Source of the DNA: JANNSX01 sp046348995
GTDB lineage: Bacteria; Pseudomonadota; Alphaproteobacteria; Rhizobiales; Hyphomicrobiaceae
NCBI GenBank assembly: GCA_046348995.1
Contig: JAXMDB010000007.1
Span: 124,001 to 188,000 of the forward strand
Reading direction: 5' to 3'
Length of the DNA: 64,000 nucleotides
Part shown: in pieces, positions 20,180 through 28,153 of the stretch
Position numbering within the stretch: position 1 is the first letter of the stretch
Layout: each line of letters opens with the position of its first letter
Notes under the pieces: generated by a model
Database searches by the model: none
What the model saw: the letters and a program-made list of their open reading frames with translations, nothing else
Told to the model about the DNA's origin: nothing
Position numbers and translations under genes: made by a program

Positions 20180-20771
20180 CTTCGTCCTCCTCGTCAGCCT
20201 GACCGCGCTCCGGTCGAGCCTGGGGCTCACCCGACTGCCCATCGAGCTTATTCTACTGGATGGACATCTGCCCTACATCTTCCGCGTCCATATGGCGGCA
20301 TCGGGGCTGGCGCTTGGTTTCGGGTTGGCAACGCTCCTGGCCCGGCATGCGCCACAGGCTCACCGGCCACTCGGGCGGATCACGGCCGTGTTGGTCGCGC
20401 TCGGTGGCCTGACGGCGCTGCCCTCGGCCGTTTACAGCGAGGCGACGGCCGTCGCCCGCGCTGGTTTCTTCGCGCAAGGCTGTGCTTGGTTGATGCTGCT
20501 CGGTGCGGGGCTCGTCGCCATTCGTGCCCGGGATGTCGCTCGACACAGGCGGGCCATGCTGGCGATGTACGCTGTCGCCAGCGGCGCGATCTGGCTACGT
20601 CTGGGAACGGCCGCGATCGCCATGTTCGACCTCCCGTTCGACACGGGCTATGCCCTGGCCGCCTGGCTCGGCTGGCTCGTGCCGCTCGGGATTGCCGGAA
20701 GGCTGACACGTCCGGCACTGCATCTCCAGCCAAAGAAGATCAGCGTCCCCGCCAGCGCCTCAACCCACTGA
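20079..20771 (+). CDS. DUF2306-like multi-pass membrane protein
   Basis: Up to 230 residues with about six hydrophobic segments, beginning with ILIVAGVIFVLLVSLTAL and including YIFRVHMAASGLALGFGLAT, then HRPLGRITAVLVALGG. The pattern fits DUF2306 membrane proteins, which have conserved His in transmembrane helices. The start is uncertain: ATG 20079, 20094 or 20139 are all possible and none has a strong ribosome binding site. ATG 20139 would start within the GCATGC at 20137-20142. Confidence 0.68.
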   Translation: MLRAVMPVIPAPTSQRPSHRMLGLRRILIVAGVIFVLLVSLTALRSSLGLTRLPIELILLDGHLPYIFRVHMAASGLALGFGLATLLARHAPQAHRPLGRITAVLVALGGLTALPSAVYSEATAVARAGFFAQGCAWLMLLGAGLVAIRARDVARHRRAMLAMYAVASGAIWLRLGTAAIAMFDLPFDTGYALAAWLGWLVPLGIAGRLTRPALHLQPKKISVPASASTH

Positions 20772-20782
20772 CGATGCTGGGT

Positions 20783-20808
20783 GGAACTAATGCTCCGTTG
20801 GGCCTGTT
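20783..20808 (+). promoter_or_regulatory. EcfG-like promoter upstream of bon-ku-ligD
   Basis: GGAAC at 20783-20787, 17 bases, then TGTT at 20805-20808. This differs from the EcfG consensus only in the first base of the -10 element. It lies 39 bases before the BON gene start. Weaker support than the perfect sites at 27-41 kb. Confidence 0.5.
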
Positions 20809-20846
20809 CTAGGCTCAACCCGCAAGAGTTGCATAGGGAGCGAGCC

Positions 20847-21590
20847 ATGGCCGAACAGCGTCGCACGCGCGAATGGCGGGAGCCCGACGACGACCGGTTT
20901 CCCGGACGACACGACCCCCGCCGTCGGGATCCGAGATCGGACGCGCGCCGGCACGAGCCTATCGAGGCCCCTCGCGGTCAACGCAGCTGGCGGGACGAGA
21001 TCGTCGACCGTCCGGGCAGCTTCCTGCCGAACTACGACCCCGACGACGAGGAGAGGCTCGGCGGCCGCGCTTATGGCTACGGCGCGGGCGGCCGCGGCAC
21101 CGAGACGTTCGGCATGGACGAGCGCGAGCGCAGCCAGCCGCGTCGCGACGAGCGTAGCTTCTGGGATCGCGGCGTCGACGAGGTTTCCTCCTGGCTCGGC
21201 GACGAGAGGGCGCAGGAGCGCCGGCAGATGGGTCAGTTCCGCGGTCGCGGCCCCAAGAACTACACCCGTGCCGATCACCGGATCCACGAGGATGTTTGCG
21301 ATCGCCTGACGGAAGCCGGCGCGATCGACGCCTCCGATATCGACGTGCAGGTTTCTCAGGGTGAGGTGACGTTGGCCGGAACCGTTCCTGCGCGCGCGCA
21401 GCGGCGGGCAGCCGAGGATTGTGCGGAAGCCGTTTCCGGCGTGACCCACGTCCAGAACAACATCCGCGTCGCCCAGGCGGGACAGCGGGTGGCGACGACG
21501 ACGGACGCTGAGCGCTCGGCACAAGCCGAGCGTCCCGATAACATCGGCGGCGCCGAGTTCGGGCCGGGACCCGGCAGCGCCCGGAGCTAG
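20847..21590 (+). CDS. BON-domain protein
   Basis: A 247-residue protein with a long, very hydrophilic N-terminal part rich in Arg, Asp, Glu and Gly (about 1-150), probably disordered, followed by a BON domain (about 155-218). The domain shows ICxRLTEAGAIDASDIDVQV-type strands and GEVTLAGTVPARAQRRAAE. There is no signal peptide. GGGAG seven bases upstream fixes ATG 20847. BON domains bind lipid or protein and many are stress-induced. The gene is 40 bases upstream of ku on the same strand and is preceded by an EcfG-like promoter. Confidence 0.85.
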   Translation: MAEQRRTREWREPDDDRFPGRHDPRRRDPRSDARRHEPIEAPRGQRSWRDEIVDRPGSFLPNYDPDDEERLGGRAYGYGAGGRGTETFGMDERERSQPRRDERSFWDRGVDEVSSWLGDERAQERRQMGQFRGRGPKNYTRADHRIHEDVCDRLTEAGAIDASDIDVQVSQGEVTLAGTVPARAQRRAAEDCAEAVSGVTHVQNNIRVAQAGQRVATTTDAERSAQAERPDNIGGAEFGPGPGSARS

Positions 21591-21630
21591 AGTGTCGCGT
21601 TCAATCGTTGCGTATTCGGAAGTCTAGACC

Positions 21631-22503
21631 ATGGCACAGCGCGCCCGTGCGTACTGGAAGGGCTACCTCCGCCTCAGCCTCGTGTCGATCGGGGTCGAGA
21701 TCTACAATGCCGTCGAGTCCCAAGCCGAAATCTCGTTCCGTCAGATCCACAAGCCGAGCGGCCGGCGCGTGAGCTACGAGAAGATCGTGCACGGCATCGG
21801 CAAGATCGACAATGCCGATATCGTCAAAGGCTACGAGGTCGATGAGGACACCTACGTCACGCTTGAGCCCGAGGAGATCGACGCCGTCAAGCTCGAGAGC
21901 AAGAAGACGATCGATCTCACGCAGTTCGTCGATCAGGCCGACATCGACTACCGCTACTTCGAGCGCCCGTATTTCATCGCCCCGGCCGACGAGCTGGCGG
22001 GAGAGGGCTATGCTGTCATCCGTGATGCCTTGAGCAAATCCAATCGCCTTGGTCTCGGCCAGGTGACGATCGGCGGGCGCGAGTGGCTCGTCGCGATCGC
22101 CCCAGTCGGCGACGGTCTCGTCATGGAGATGCTGCGCTACGCCGAGGAGCTGCGCGATCCCAAGGATTATTTCGGCGATGTGCCGGACGCCAAGCCCGAC
22201 GCCGAGATGGTGGACCTCGCGGTCGAGCTGATCGAGAAGCGCTCAGGGCCCTTCAAGCCGGCGGAATTCCAGAACCACTACCGCTCCGCACTCAAGGATC
22301 TGATCCAGGATAAGCTCAAAGGCCGTAAGATCGTGGCGCCGCACGAGGAGAAGATGCCGGCCGGCAACGTCATCGATCTGATGGACGCCTTGCGCAAGAG
22401 CGTCGGCAAGCCCGGGCGCACCAGCCGAGCAGCGCCCAGTCGAGCCAAGCCCGAGCCACGGCGCCCGAAGCCCCGGGCGAAGTCGTCCCGGAGGCGGGCG
22501 TGA
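21631..22503 (+). CDS. ku: Ku protein, non-homologous end joining
   Basis: A 290-residue bacterial Ku with the beta-barrel core (WKGYLRLSLVSIGVEIYNAV, FRQIHKPSGRRVSYEKIV and YFERPYFIAP). A Lys/Arg/Pro-rich C-terminal tail (after about 255) is typical of Ku proteins and helps DNA binding and recruitment of LigD. Ku homodimers ring broken DNA ends. The two ligD genes follow directly, giving a complete two-component NHEJ system. Confidence 0.95.
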   Translation: MAQRARAYWKGYLRLSLVSIGVEIYNAVESQAEISFRQIHKPSGRRVSYEKIVHGIGKIDNADIVKGYEVDEDTYVTLEPEEIDAVKLESKKTIDLTQFVDQADIDYRYFERPYFIAPADELAGEGYAVIRDALSKSNRLGLGQVTIGGREWLVAIAPVGDGLVMEMLRYAEELRDPKDYFGDVPDAKPDAEMVDLAVELIEKRSGPFKPAEFQNHYRSALKDLIQDKLKGRKIVAPHEEKMPAGNVIDLMDALRKSVGKPGRTSRAAPSRAKPEPRRPKPRAKSSRRRA

Positions 22504-22543
22504 GCACCCTCGGCGTTAGCTGCGGTGGCCGGAGGCGTGCCTG

Positions 22544-24187
22544 ATGTCGAAGGACACCCTCGACCGCTACCGCGCCAAGCGCAACTTCAAGAAAACCGCC
22601 GAGCCGAGCGGTGACGCAAAGCTCGAACCCTCGCCCTATCGCCGCTTCGTCATCCAGAAGCACGATGCGACACGGCTGCATTTCGATCTGCGACTCGAGG
22701 TCGATGGTGTCTTCAAGTCGTGGGCGGTCACGCGCGGCCCCTCGACCGATCCGCACGACAAGCGCCTTGCGGTCGAGGTCGAGGATCACCCGCTCGACTA
22801 TGGCGATTTCGAAGGCACGATCCCCGAAGGCGAGTACGGCGGCGGCACGGTGATGCTGTGGGATCGTGGCTTCTGGTCCCCGCTCGACAACGCATCGCCG
22901 CAAGAGGCGCTCGAGAAGGGCGAGCTCAAGTTCGTCGCCAGCGGCGAGAAGTTTCGCGGCAGCTGGGTGCTTGTGCGCATCAAGAACCGCTCGCCCAAGG
23001 ACAAGAAGACAAACTGGCTGCTCATCAAGCACAAGGATCAATGGGCGAAGACGCCGGCCAAAAACTTGGGCACCGAGCGCAGCACGTCCGTCGCGTCGGG
23101 GCGGACGATGGCGGAAATCACGAAGGGAGCGGGACCAAGGCCCAAGCCTTTCGTCACGGCGGGCGGCGACCCGGTAGCGAGGCAAGATCGCAGGCCCGCG
23201 ACCCACAAAGCAAAAAGCCCCGTGCGCCAGCCGCTGACGCCCAAGCGACCGTCAAAGGGGAATGCTGCCGAGGTCCACGGCATCACGATCTCCAGTCCGG
23301 ACAAAGCGCTATGGCCGGGACCGCCGCCCGTGACCAAGCTCGATCTGGCGTCCTACCTCGAAGCTGTTGGACCTTGGATGCTGAAGCACATCGCGGGCCG
23401 GCCGTGCTCGGTGGTGCGGGCGCCCGATGGGATCGAGGGCGAGCACTTCTTCCAGCGCCACGCCATGCCGGGGCTGCCGGCATCGATCGTGCTCGTGAAG
23501 ACCGCGGACGAGCCTAACGGCTATCTTCAGATCGATACGCTTGAAGGTCTCGTCGGGATGGCGCAGCTCGCCGCGATCGAATTCCACCCTTGGAATTGCC
23601 TGCCCGGCGATCCGGCCACACCGGGCCGCCTCGTCTTCGATCTCGATCCTGGCCCCGGCGTAGCATTCGATACCATCGTCACCGCCGCCAAGGAGATGAA
23701 GGAGCGCCTCGAGGCGACAGGTCTCGTCCCGTTCTGCAAGACGACGGGCGGCAAGGGCCTCCATGTCGTCGTGCCGCTCGCCAAGGAGCGCGGAGAGGCG
23801 TTGACCTGGCCGCAGGCCAAGCTGTTCGCCGAGACGGTCAGCTCGCAGATGGCCGCCGATCATCGCGATCTCTACCTTACGAAAATGACGAAGAAGCTGC
23901 GCAACAAGAAGATCTTCATCGACTTCTTCCGCAACGATCGGACTGCGACGGCTGTGGCCCCCTTCTCGCCACGCGCGCGGTCGGGTGCGCATGTCGCGAT
24001 GCCGCTCGCCTGGTCTCAGGTGAAGAGCGGGCTCGATCCCGCGCGCTTCACGATGGCGTCGGCGCCCAAGCTCTTTCGCGCGGGGACGGTCTGGGCCGAC
24101 TACGACCGCGCCGCCAAGCCGTTGTCGGCCGCTATCCGCAAGCTCATCGGTCAAGCCCCCTCATCCGCCGCAGCCCTCGCACGATGA
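22544..24187 (+). CDS. ligD: LigD phosphoesterase-polymerase protein (PE-POL, no ligase domain)
   Basis: A 547-residue protein. The N-terminal 3'-phosphoesterase domain (about 30-165) has the metal and active-site pattern FVIQKHDATRLHFDLRLEVD and DHPLDYGDFEGTIPEGEYGG (quoted in part). A basic, low-complexity linker (about 185-238) is followed by an archaeo-eukaryotic primase-type polymerase domain (about 240-535) with the catalytic VFDLDPGPG. Together they clean and fill broken ends. The ligase domain usually fused in LigD is absent and is encoded by the next gene, which overlaps by ATGA. Confidence 0.93.
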   Translation: MSKDTLDRYRAKRNFKKTAEPSGDAKLEPSPYRRFVIQKHDATRLHFDLRLEVDGVFKSWAVTRGPSTDPHDKRLAVEVEDHPLDYGDFEGTIPEGEYGGGTVMLWDRGFWSPLDNASPQEALEKGELKFVASGEKFRGSWVLVRIKNRSPKDKKTNWLLIKHKDQWAKTPAKNLGTERSTSVASGRTMAEITKGAGPRPKPFVTAGGDPVARQDRRPATHKAKSPVRQPLTPKRPSKGNAAEVHGITISSPDKALWPGPPPVTKLDLASYLEAVGPWMLKHIAGRPCSVVRAPDGIEGEHFFQRHAMPGLPASIVLVKTADEPNGYLQIDTLEGLVGMAQLAAIEFHPWNCLPGDPATPGRLVFDLDPGPGVAFDTIVTAAKEMKERLEATGLVPFCKTTGGKGLHVVVPLAKERGEALTWPQAKLFAETVSSQMAADHRDLYLTKMTKKLRNKKIFIDFFRNDRTATAVAPFSPRARSGAHVAMPLAWSQVKSGLDPARFTMASAPKLFRAGTVWADYDRAAKPLSAAIRKLIGQAPSSAAALAR

Positions 24188-25128
24188 CCGCGTTTATCGC
24201 GCCCTGCCTCGCGAAACTCGTCGCTACCGCGCCCGAGGGCCCGCAGTGGGTGCACGAGATCAAGTTCGACGGCTATCGCCTGCAGGCGCATGTCGAGAAG
24301 GGCAAGGTCCGCCTCTACACCCGGAGTGGCCTCGATTGGACGGCGCGGTTTCCGACGATCGTCAAAGGGCTCGAGGCGCTGGCGATCGGATCGGCCGTGC
24401 TCGATGGCGAGGCGGTGGTCGAAACGGCCGATGGCGTCTCCTCGTTCGCCGGTCTCGTCGCAACCCTCAAGGGCGAGGCGGCCGAACCGATCATCTTCTA
24501 TGCGTTCGACGTGCTTCGCCTCGACGGCGCAGACGTTTCCAAGCTGCCGCTCGCCAAGCGCAAAGCGCTGCTGAAGCCTCTGCTGGGCAAACGGCGGACG
24601 GGCGCCATCCGCTACAGCGATCACGTTGAGGGCAACGGCCAGACTATGCAGGAGAAGGCCTGTGCGCTCGGCGTCGAGGGCATCGTGTCGAAGCGCATCG
24701 ATCTTGCCTATCGCGGCGGCCGGCGCGGCGACTGGCTCAAAATCAAGTGCGCCAACACCGACGAGCTCGTCGTCGGCGGTTATCTCGACTCGACCGCGAT
24801 GACGGAGGCCGTGGGCGCCCTCTCGCTCGGCTATTTCGAGGGGGGTAGGCTCGTCTATGCAGGTCGCGTCGGCACCGGCTTCAGCCATAAGACCGCGCAC
24901 GAGTTGTGGAAGCGATTTCAGCCCCTGCGTCTTGCCAAATCGCCGTTCGCGAGCCCGCTCGACAGGTTGCAAGCGCGCCTCGTCCAATGGGTACGGCCCG
25001 AGATTGTCGTGCAGGTCGACTATCTCGATTGGACCGGCGACGGCCTGCTGCGCCACGCCGCGTTCAAAGCCGTGCGCGAGGACAAGCCCGCCAAAACCGT
25101 CGCAAATCCAAGAGCGATGGCTGACTAG
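24184..25128 (+). CDS. ATP-dependent DNA ligase (LigD ligase domain as a separate protein)
   Basis: A 314-residue stand-alone ligase. Nucleotidyltransferase motif I, EIKFDGYRL, has the adenylated Lys at residue 27. Motif III (FYAFDVLRLDG), motif IV (EGIVSKR) and motif V (WLKIKC) follow, then an OB-fold domain (about 200-305). Its ATG overlaps the PE-POL stop, so the two are made together, and it most likely supplies the sealing step of NHEJ with Ku. It ends just before the tRNA-Val gene on the other strand. Confidence 0.93.
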   Translation: MTAFIAPCLAKLVATAPEGPQWVHEIKFDGYRLQAHVEKGKVRLYTRSGLDWTARFPTIVKGLEALAIGSAVLDGEAVVETADGVSSFAGLVATLKGEAAEPIIFYAFDVLRLDGADVSKLPLAKRKALLKPLLGKRRTGAIRYSDHVEGNGQTMQEKACALGVEGIVSKRIDLAYRGGRRGDWLKIKCANTDELVVGGYLDSTAMTEAVGALSLGYFEGGRLVYAGRVGTGFSHKTAHELWKRFQPLRLAKSPFASPLDRLQARLVQWVRPEIVVQVDYLDWTGDGLLRHAAFKAVREDKPAKTVANPRAMAD

Positions 25129-25142
25129 ATGCCGCTGGGTCA

Positions 25143-25217
25143 TGGTGGGCGCGACAGGGATCGAACCTGTGACCCCTCCCGTGTGAAGGGAGTGCTCTAC
25201 CGCTGAGCTACGCGCCC
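25143..25217 (-). tRNA. tRNA-Val (anticodon CAC)
   Basis: Read on the minus strand, a 7-bp acceptor stem (GGGCGCG/CGCGCCC), D-arm GCTCAGCGGTAGAGC, anticodon stem CTCCC/GGGAG with loop TTCACAC (anticodon CAC), T-arm with GGTTCGATCCC, and an encoded CCA end at 25143-25145. Confidence 0.95.
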
Positions 25218-25382
25218 ATGAGCCATTCTACGCCAGCCAAAGATGGGCCGGTCAGGCTCCAGGCGTATAGGTCGGCGCACCGAGACCTGTCAACGCCATC
25301 GCGCCCGTTTGCCGCCCTCTTCACGCTCGCGCCGCCATGATAATGTGCGCCCCTGACGGGCAGGGAACAGGATTAGGTCACC

Positions 25383-26117
25383 ATGGCGCACACTTCGACT
25401 GAGGCGCGCAAGAACGCTTTCGGCCAATCGATCGGGCCCGATGTGCCCGGCTGGGTAGAGCGGCCCCGGCCGCCGCGAACGCCGATCGAAGGGCGCATGG
25501 TCCGGATCGAAGCTATCGACGTGGAGCGTCACGCTGCGGATCTCTACGGCGCCAATGCCGTCGACGATGGCCGCATGTGGACCTACATGGGCTATGGCCC
25601 TTTCGCCTCGTTGGACGAGTACAAAGCCTGGATGCGCGCCACATGCTTGGGCGATGATCCGCTGTTCCACACCATTATCGACAAGGCGACGGGCAAGGCC
25701 GTGGGCGTCGCCAGCCTGTTGCGCATCGATCCCAAGAACGGTGTGATCGAGACCGGTCACATCGCTTATGCGCCCTGCTTGCAGAAGACCCCCGCCGCGA
25801 CGGAGGCGATGTTCTTGCTCATGCACCGCGTCTTCGACGAGCTCGGCTACCGGCGCTACGAGTGGAAATGCGATGCGCTGAATGCCCCGTCGCAGAGAGC
25901 TGCTGCGCGGCTGGGGTTCACATACGAAGGCATCTTTCGCCAGGCCGTGACGTACAAAGGCCGCAACCGCGACACGGCTTGGTTCGCCATCATCGACAAG
26001 GAATGGCCTGCGGTGAAGGCTGCCTACGAGGCTTGGCTCGATCCGGCGAATTTCGATGCTGCTGGACAGCAGAAGCAGTCGCTCGGCGCGCTGACCGCAA
26101 AAGCGCTGAAGCGGTAG
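25383..26117 (+). CDS. GNAT-family N-acetyltransferase (RimJ/RimL-like)
   Basis: A 244-residue protein with the layout of the GNAT_3 group: an N-terminal RMVRIEAIDVERHAADLY strand-helix, a central GKAVGVASLLRIDPKNGVIE and IGHIAYAPC-like segment (read as TGHIAYAPCLQKTPAATEA), then a C-terminal GYRRYEWKCDALNAPSQRAA with ARLGFTYEGIFRQ. These enzymes transfer acetyl from acetyl-CoA to amino groups of proteins or small molecules. The substrate is unknown. It stands alone between tRNA-Val and a bidirectional hairpin. Confidence 0.88.
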   Translation: MAHTSTEARKNAFGQSIGPDVPGWVERPRPPRTPIEGRMVRIEAIDVERHAADLYGANAVDDGRMWTYMGYGPFASLDEYKAWMRATCLGDDPLFHTIIDKATGKAVGVASLLRIDPKNGVIETGHIAYAPCLQKTPAATEAMFLLMHRVFDELGYRRYEWKCDALNAPSQRAAARLGFTYEGIFRQAVTYKGRNRDTAWFAIIDKEWPAVKAAYEAWLDPANFDAAGQQKQSLGALTAKALKR

Positions 26118-26125
26118 CGGAAGAG

Positions 26126-26154
26126 GCGATCGCCACGCGCGGCGCGGCGATCGC
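26126..26154. terminator. perfect 9-bp hairpin between convergent genes
   Basis: GCGATCGCC (26126-26134) and GGCGATCGC (26146-26154) pair perfectly around an 11-base loop in the 53-base gap between the acetyltransferase gene and the convergent Gly/Ser-rich gene. It could act in both directions. Confidence 0.55.
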
Positions 26155-26170
26155 TCCTCGATCACGCGTC

Positions 26171-26641
26171 TCAGTTGTCGCCAGGCCCCTGATCCGGGGT
26201 GCCGTCGTCATTGCCTGCTTGAGGAGCTTGAGTCTCGCAGCAACCTGGGCCTTGGTCCGGCGTGCCGTCGTCGTTGCCGCCGATGCTGTTGTCATTGTCG
26301 TTGCCGTTGTCATCGCCGGCCTCGCCGCCATGGCCGTGCTTGCCGCCGTGACCGTGGCCCGACGAGCCATGCCCCGAGGAGCCGTGGCCGGAACCATCGC
26401 CCGAATGGCCGGAGGACTCCCCGCCACCCGACGAGCCGTGCCCCGAGGAGCCGCTTCCACCGCCACTGCCGCTACCACCGCCACCGCTGCCCGAATGGCC
26501 GCTCCCGCTGGACGCGAGCACGATAAGCGCAGTGCTGGCCGATGCCTTGAGCTGGCCGGTGACCGAAACGGAAGCCGGCACCGCGCTGGTCGAAGCGATC
26601 AGCGCGCTTGCTGCGATCAAAGTCACCAAACGAATGTTCAT
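26171..26641 (-). CDS. exported Gly/Ser/His-rich low-complexity protein
   Basis: A 156-residue protein with a signal peptide (NIRLVTLIAASALIASTSAV) followed by a tract rich in Gly, Ser and His (about 43-118) and then Asn/Asp-rich GDDNGNDNDN. A tandem ending carries two copies of DDGTPDQGPG, the first followed by a Cys pair. No known family. The His- and Asp-rich repeats could bind metal. Low complexity makes homology hard to judge, but the signal peptide and regular codon structure favour a real gene. ATG 26641 is preferred over 26686 because the signal peptide starts there. Confidence 0.6.
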   Translation of the reverse strand: MNIRLVTLIAASALIASTSAVPASVSVTGQLKASASTALIVLASSGSGHSGSGGGGSGSGGGSGSSGHGSSGGGESSGHSGDGSGHGSSGHGSSGHGHGGKHGHGGEAGDDNGNDNDNSIGGNDDGTPDQGPGCCETQAPQAGNDDGTPDQGPGDN

Positions 26642-26807
26642 CTGTGAGGTCCCCTGCATGAGAAAGGCTGCCACTGAGGGGACCATACGCCGGTGCCGCT
26701 GACGGCCGGCTGATGGACGGCGTCAGCTGAATGTCAGTTTTGGTAAACGGTTATTTTCACCGGGCGGGGAACGTTGCCCGCCGGGATCCTCATACGTCAA
26801 CGCCCGG

Positions 26808-27056
26808 TTAGGTTTCGCCACCCGGACCGAGAACAGCGAACAGGATCGCTGCGGCCACGCCGATCTCGACGCACACAAACAGCAGCAAGCCGTAAGCAAC
26901 GGCCGTGTCGGCCTGTGCCGCCATCACCGTGGCGACGCCTGGAAACAGGGGTGGCAGGATCGCTCCTCCCGCAGCACCGGCCAATGCCCCTTGAGCAACG
27001 GTGGAGATGAACTGACGTCCCGCGATGCTGCTTTGAGCGTGTGGCGTGTTCGGCAT
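26808..27056 (-). CDS. 82-residue two-helix membrane protein under an EcfG-type promoter
   Basis: Two hydrophobic segments (about 25-48 and 52-76) with Gly/Ala-rich helices (QGALAGAAGGAILPP and YGLLLFVCVEIGVAAAILF). No family recognised. A perfect EcfG-type promoter lies 35 bases upstream of ATG 27056 and between this gene and phyR. Membership of the general stress regulon is therefore likely. Confidence 0.68.
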   Translation of the reverse strand: MPNTPHAQSSIAGRQFISTVAQGALAGAAGGAILPPLFPGVATVMAAQADTAVAYGLLLFVCVEIGVAAAILFAVLGPGGET

Positions 27057-27090
27057 CGCGCGGCCTCGTTTGCAGAGGATATGTCTGCGC

Positions 27091-27115
27091 AACGACGCTT
27101 GAGCGCCCAGGTTCC
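27091..27115 (-). promoter_or_regulatory. EcfG-type promoter, perfect consensus
   Basis: On the minus strand GGAAC (27115-27111), 16 bases, CGTT (27094-27091). The -10 element is 35 bases from the start of the small membrane protein gene. Confidence 0.8.
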
Positions 27116-27121
27116 GCGCGA

Positions 27122-27940
27122 TCAGTTCACGCGGGCCGGAGGGCTCGCCTTGGCCGAGAAGAACATCGCCTGACTGATCATCGCTTTCAACATGTCGGGA
27201 CCGTATGGCTTCGACACGAGAAACGTCGGCTCGGGGCGCTCGCCCGTCAACAACCGCTCTGGATAAGCCGTGATGAAAATCACCGGCACGCTCAAGGTTT
27301 GCAGCATGTCGTTGACGGCTGCTATGCCCGAGCTGCCATCGGCAAGCTGGATGTCGGCGAGCACGAGCCCGGGACGAACCTGGGCCGCCAAGCGTCCGGC
27401 CTCGGTGCGCGTACGTGCGATACCGACGACTTTGTGTCCGAGCGATTCCACCAGCTCGGCGAGATCCATGGAAATAAGCGGCTCGTCCTCGATGATGAGA
27501 ACCTCGGTCGCGATCTGGCTGGCGATCTCGCTACCAGCGATGGTCAGCAGATCAGCAACCTCCTGCGGGCTCTTTCCCAGGATCTTGGCCGTATCCTCGA
27601 CCGAAAATTCCTCCATAGCCACGAGCAGGAACGCTTCGCGCGGCATGACGCCGAGCGTTCCGAGCCGGCTCGCAACCTCGCTTTCGATGTCGGAGGCTGC
27701 CGGGGCCAGGACAGGCGACGGCGGCGCCGCACGATAGACATCGCAGAAGACGCGATAAAGCGCGACCCGGCGACCCAGAGATTGATCGAAAACGGAAGGA
27801 TCGTTGAGGATGCGCTCCAGCGTAGCCGTAACGTGGACGTCGCCCGCCTCTTGATTTCCCACGAGCGCGCGCGCGTAGCGCCTGAGATAGGGCAATTGCC
27901 CACCGATCCACTGCGCCAAAGTAAGGCCGCTAACGGACAT
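27122..27940 (-). CDS. phyR: PhyR anti-anti-sigma response regulator (copy 1)
   Basis: A 272-residue protein with an N-terminal sigma-like domain (about 1-135) resembling ECF sigma regions 2 and 4: WIGGQLPYLRRYARALVGNQ, then DTAKILGKSPQEVADLL. The C-terminal receiver domain (about 145-262) has acidic pocket IIEDEPLISMDL, phospho-acceptor Asp in LVLADIQLADG and Lys in VSKPYGP. In the general stress response, phosphorylated PhyR sequesters NepR through the sigma-like domain and frees EcfG. GGGAG fixes ATG 27940. It is divergent from a small NepR-like gene, a second copy of the usual phyR/nepR pairing. Confidence 0.95.
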   Translation of the reverse strand: MSVSGLTLAQWIGGQLPYLRRYARALVGNQEAGDVHVTATLERILNDPSVFDQSLGRRVALYRVFCDVYRAAPPSPVLAPAASDIESEVASRLGTLGVMPREAFLLVAMEEFSVEDTAKILGKSPQEVADLLTIAGSEIASQIATEVLIIEDEPLISMDLAELVESLGHKVVGIARTRTEAGRLAAQVRPGLVLADIQLADGSSGIAAVNDMLQTLSVPVIFITAYPERLLTGERPEPTFLVSKPYGPDMLKAMISQAMFFSAKASPPARVN

Positions 27941-27974
27941 GCACTCCCTCCTCACACTCAAGCCCGCCGTGAGC

Positions 27975-27999
27975 AACTAGGCAGTAGGCCGAGAGTTCC
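27975..27999 (-). promoter_or_regulatory. EcfG-like promoter of phyR copy 1
   Basis: On the minus strand GGAAC (27999-27995), 16 bases, AGTT (27978-27975). One mismatch in the -10 element. It lies 35 bases before ATG 27940, the same distance as the perfect site at 27091. Confidence 0.6.
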
Positions 28000-28027
28000 A
28001 TGACAGGGGCAAATTTGATCGGCACCC

Positions 28028-28052
28028 GGAACCTCGATGTGTCGGGCTCGTT
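28028..28052 (+). promoter_or_regulatory. EcfG-type promoter of the NepR-like gene, perfect consensus
   Basis: GGAAC (28028-28032), 16 bases, CGTT (28049-28052), about 100 bases before the ATG at 28154. Confidence 0.8.
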
Positions 28053-28153
28053 CTAAAGCACAGTTGTTGAGCCCGGAAAAGGCAAGGCGTACCAGAACCA
28101 TGTCCGTGTTTTCGGGAGTAGGAAAGAGACCACAGAAGTTGTCGGAGGTGCCG

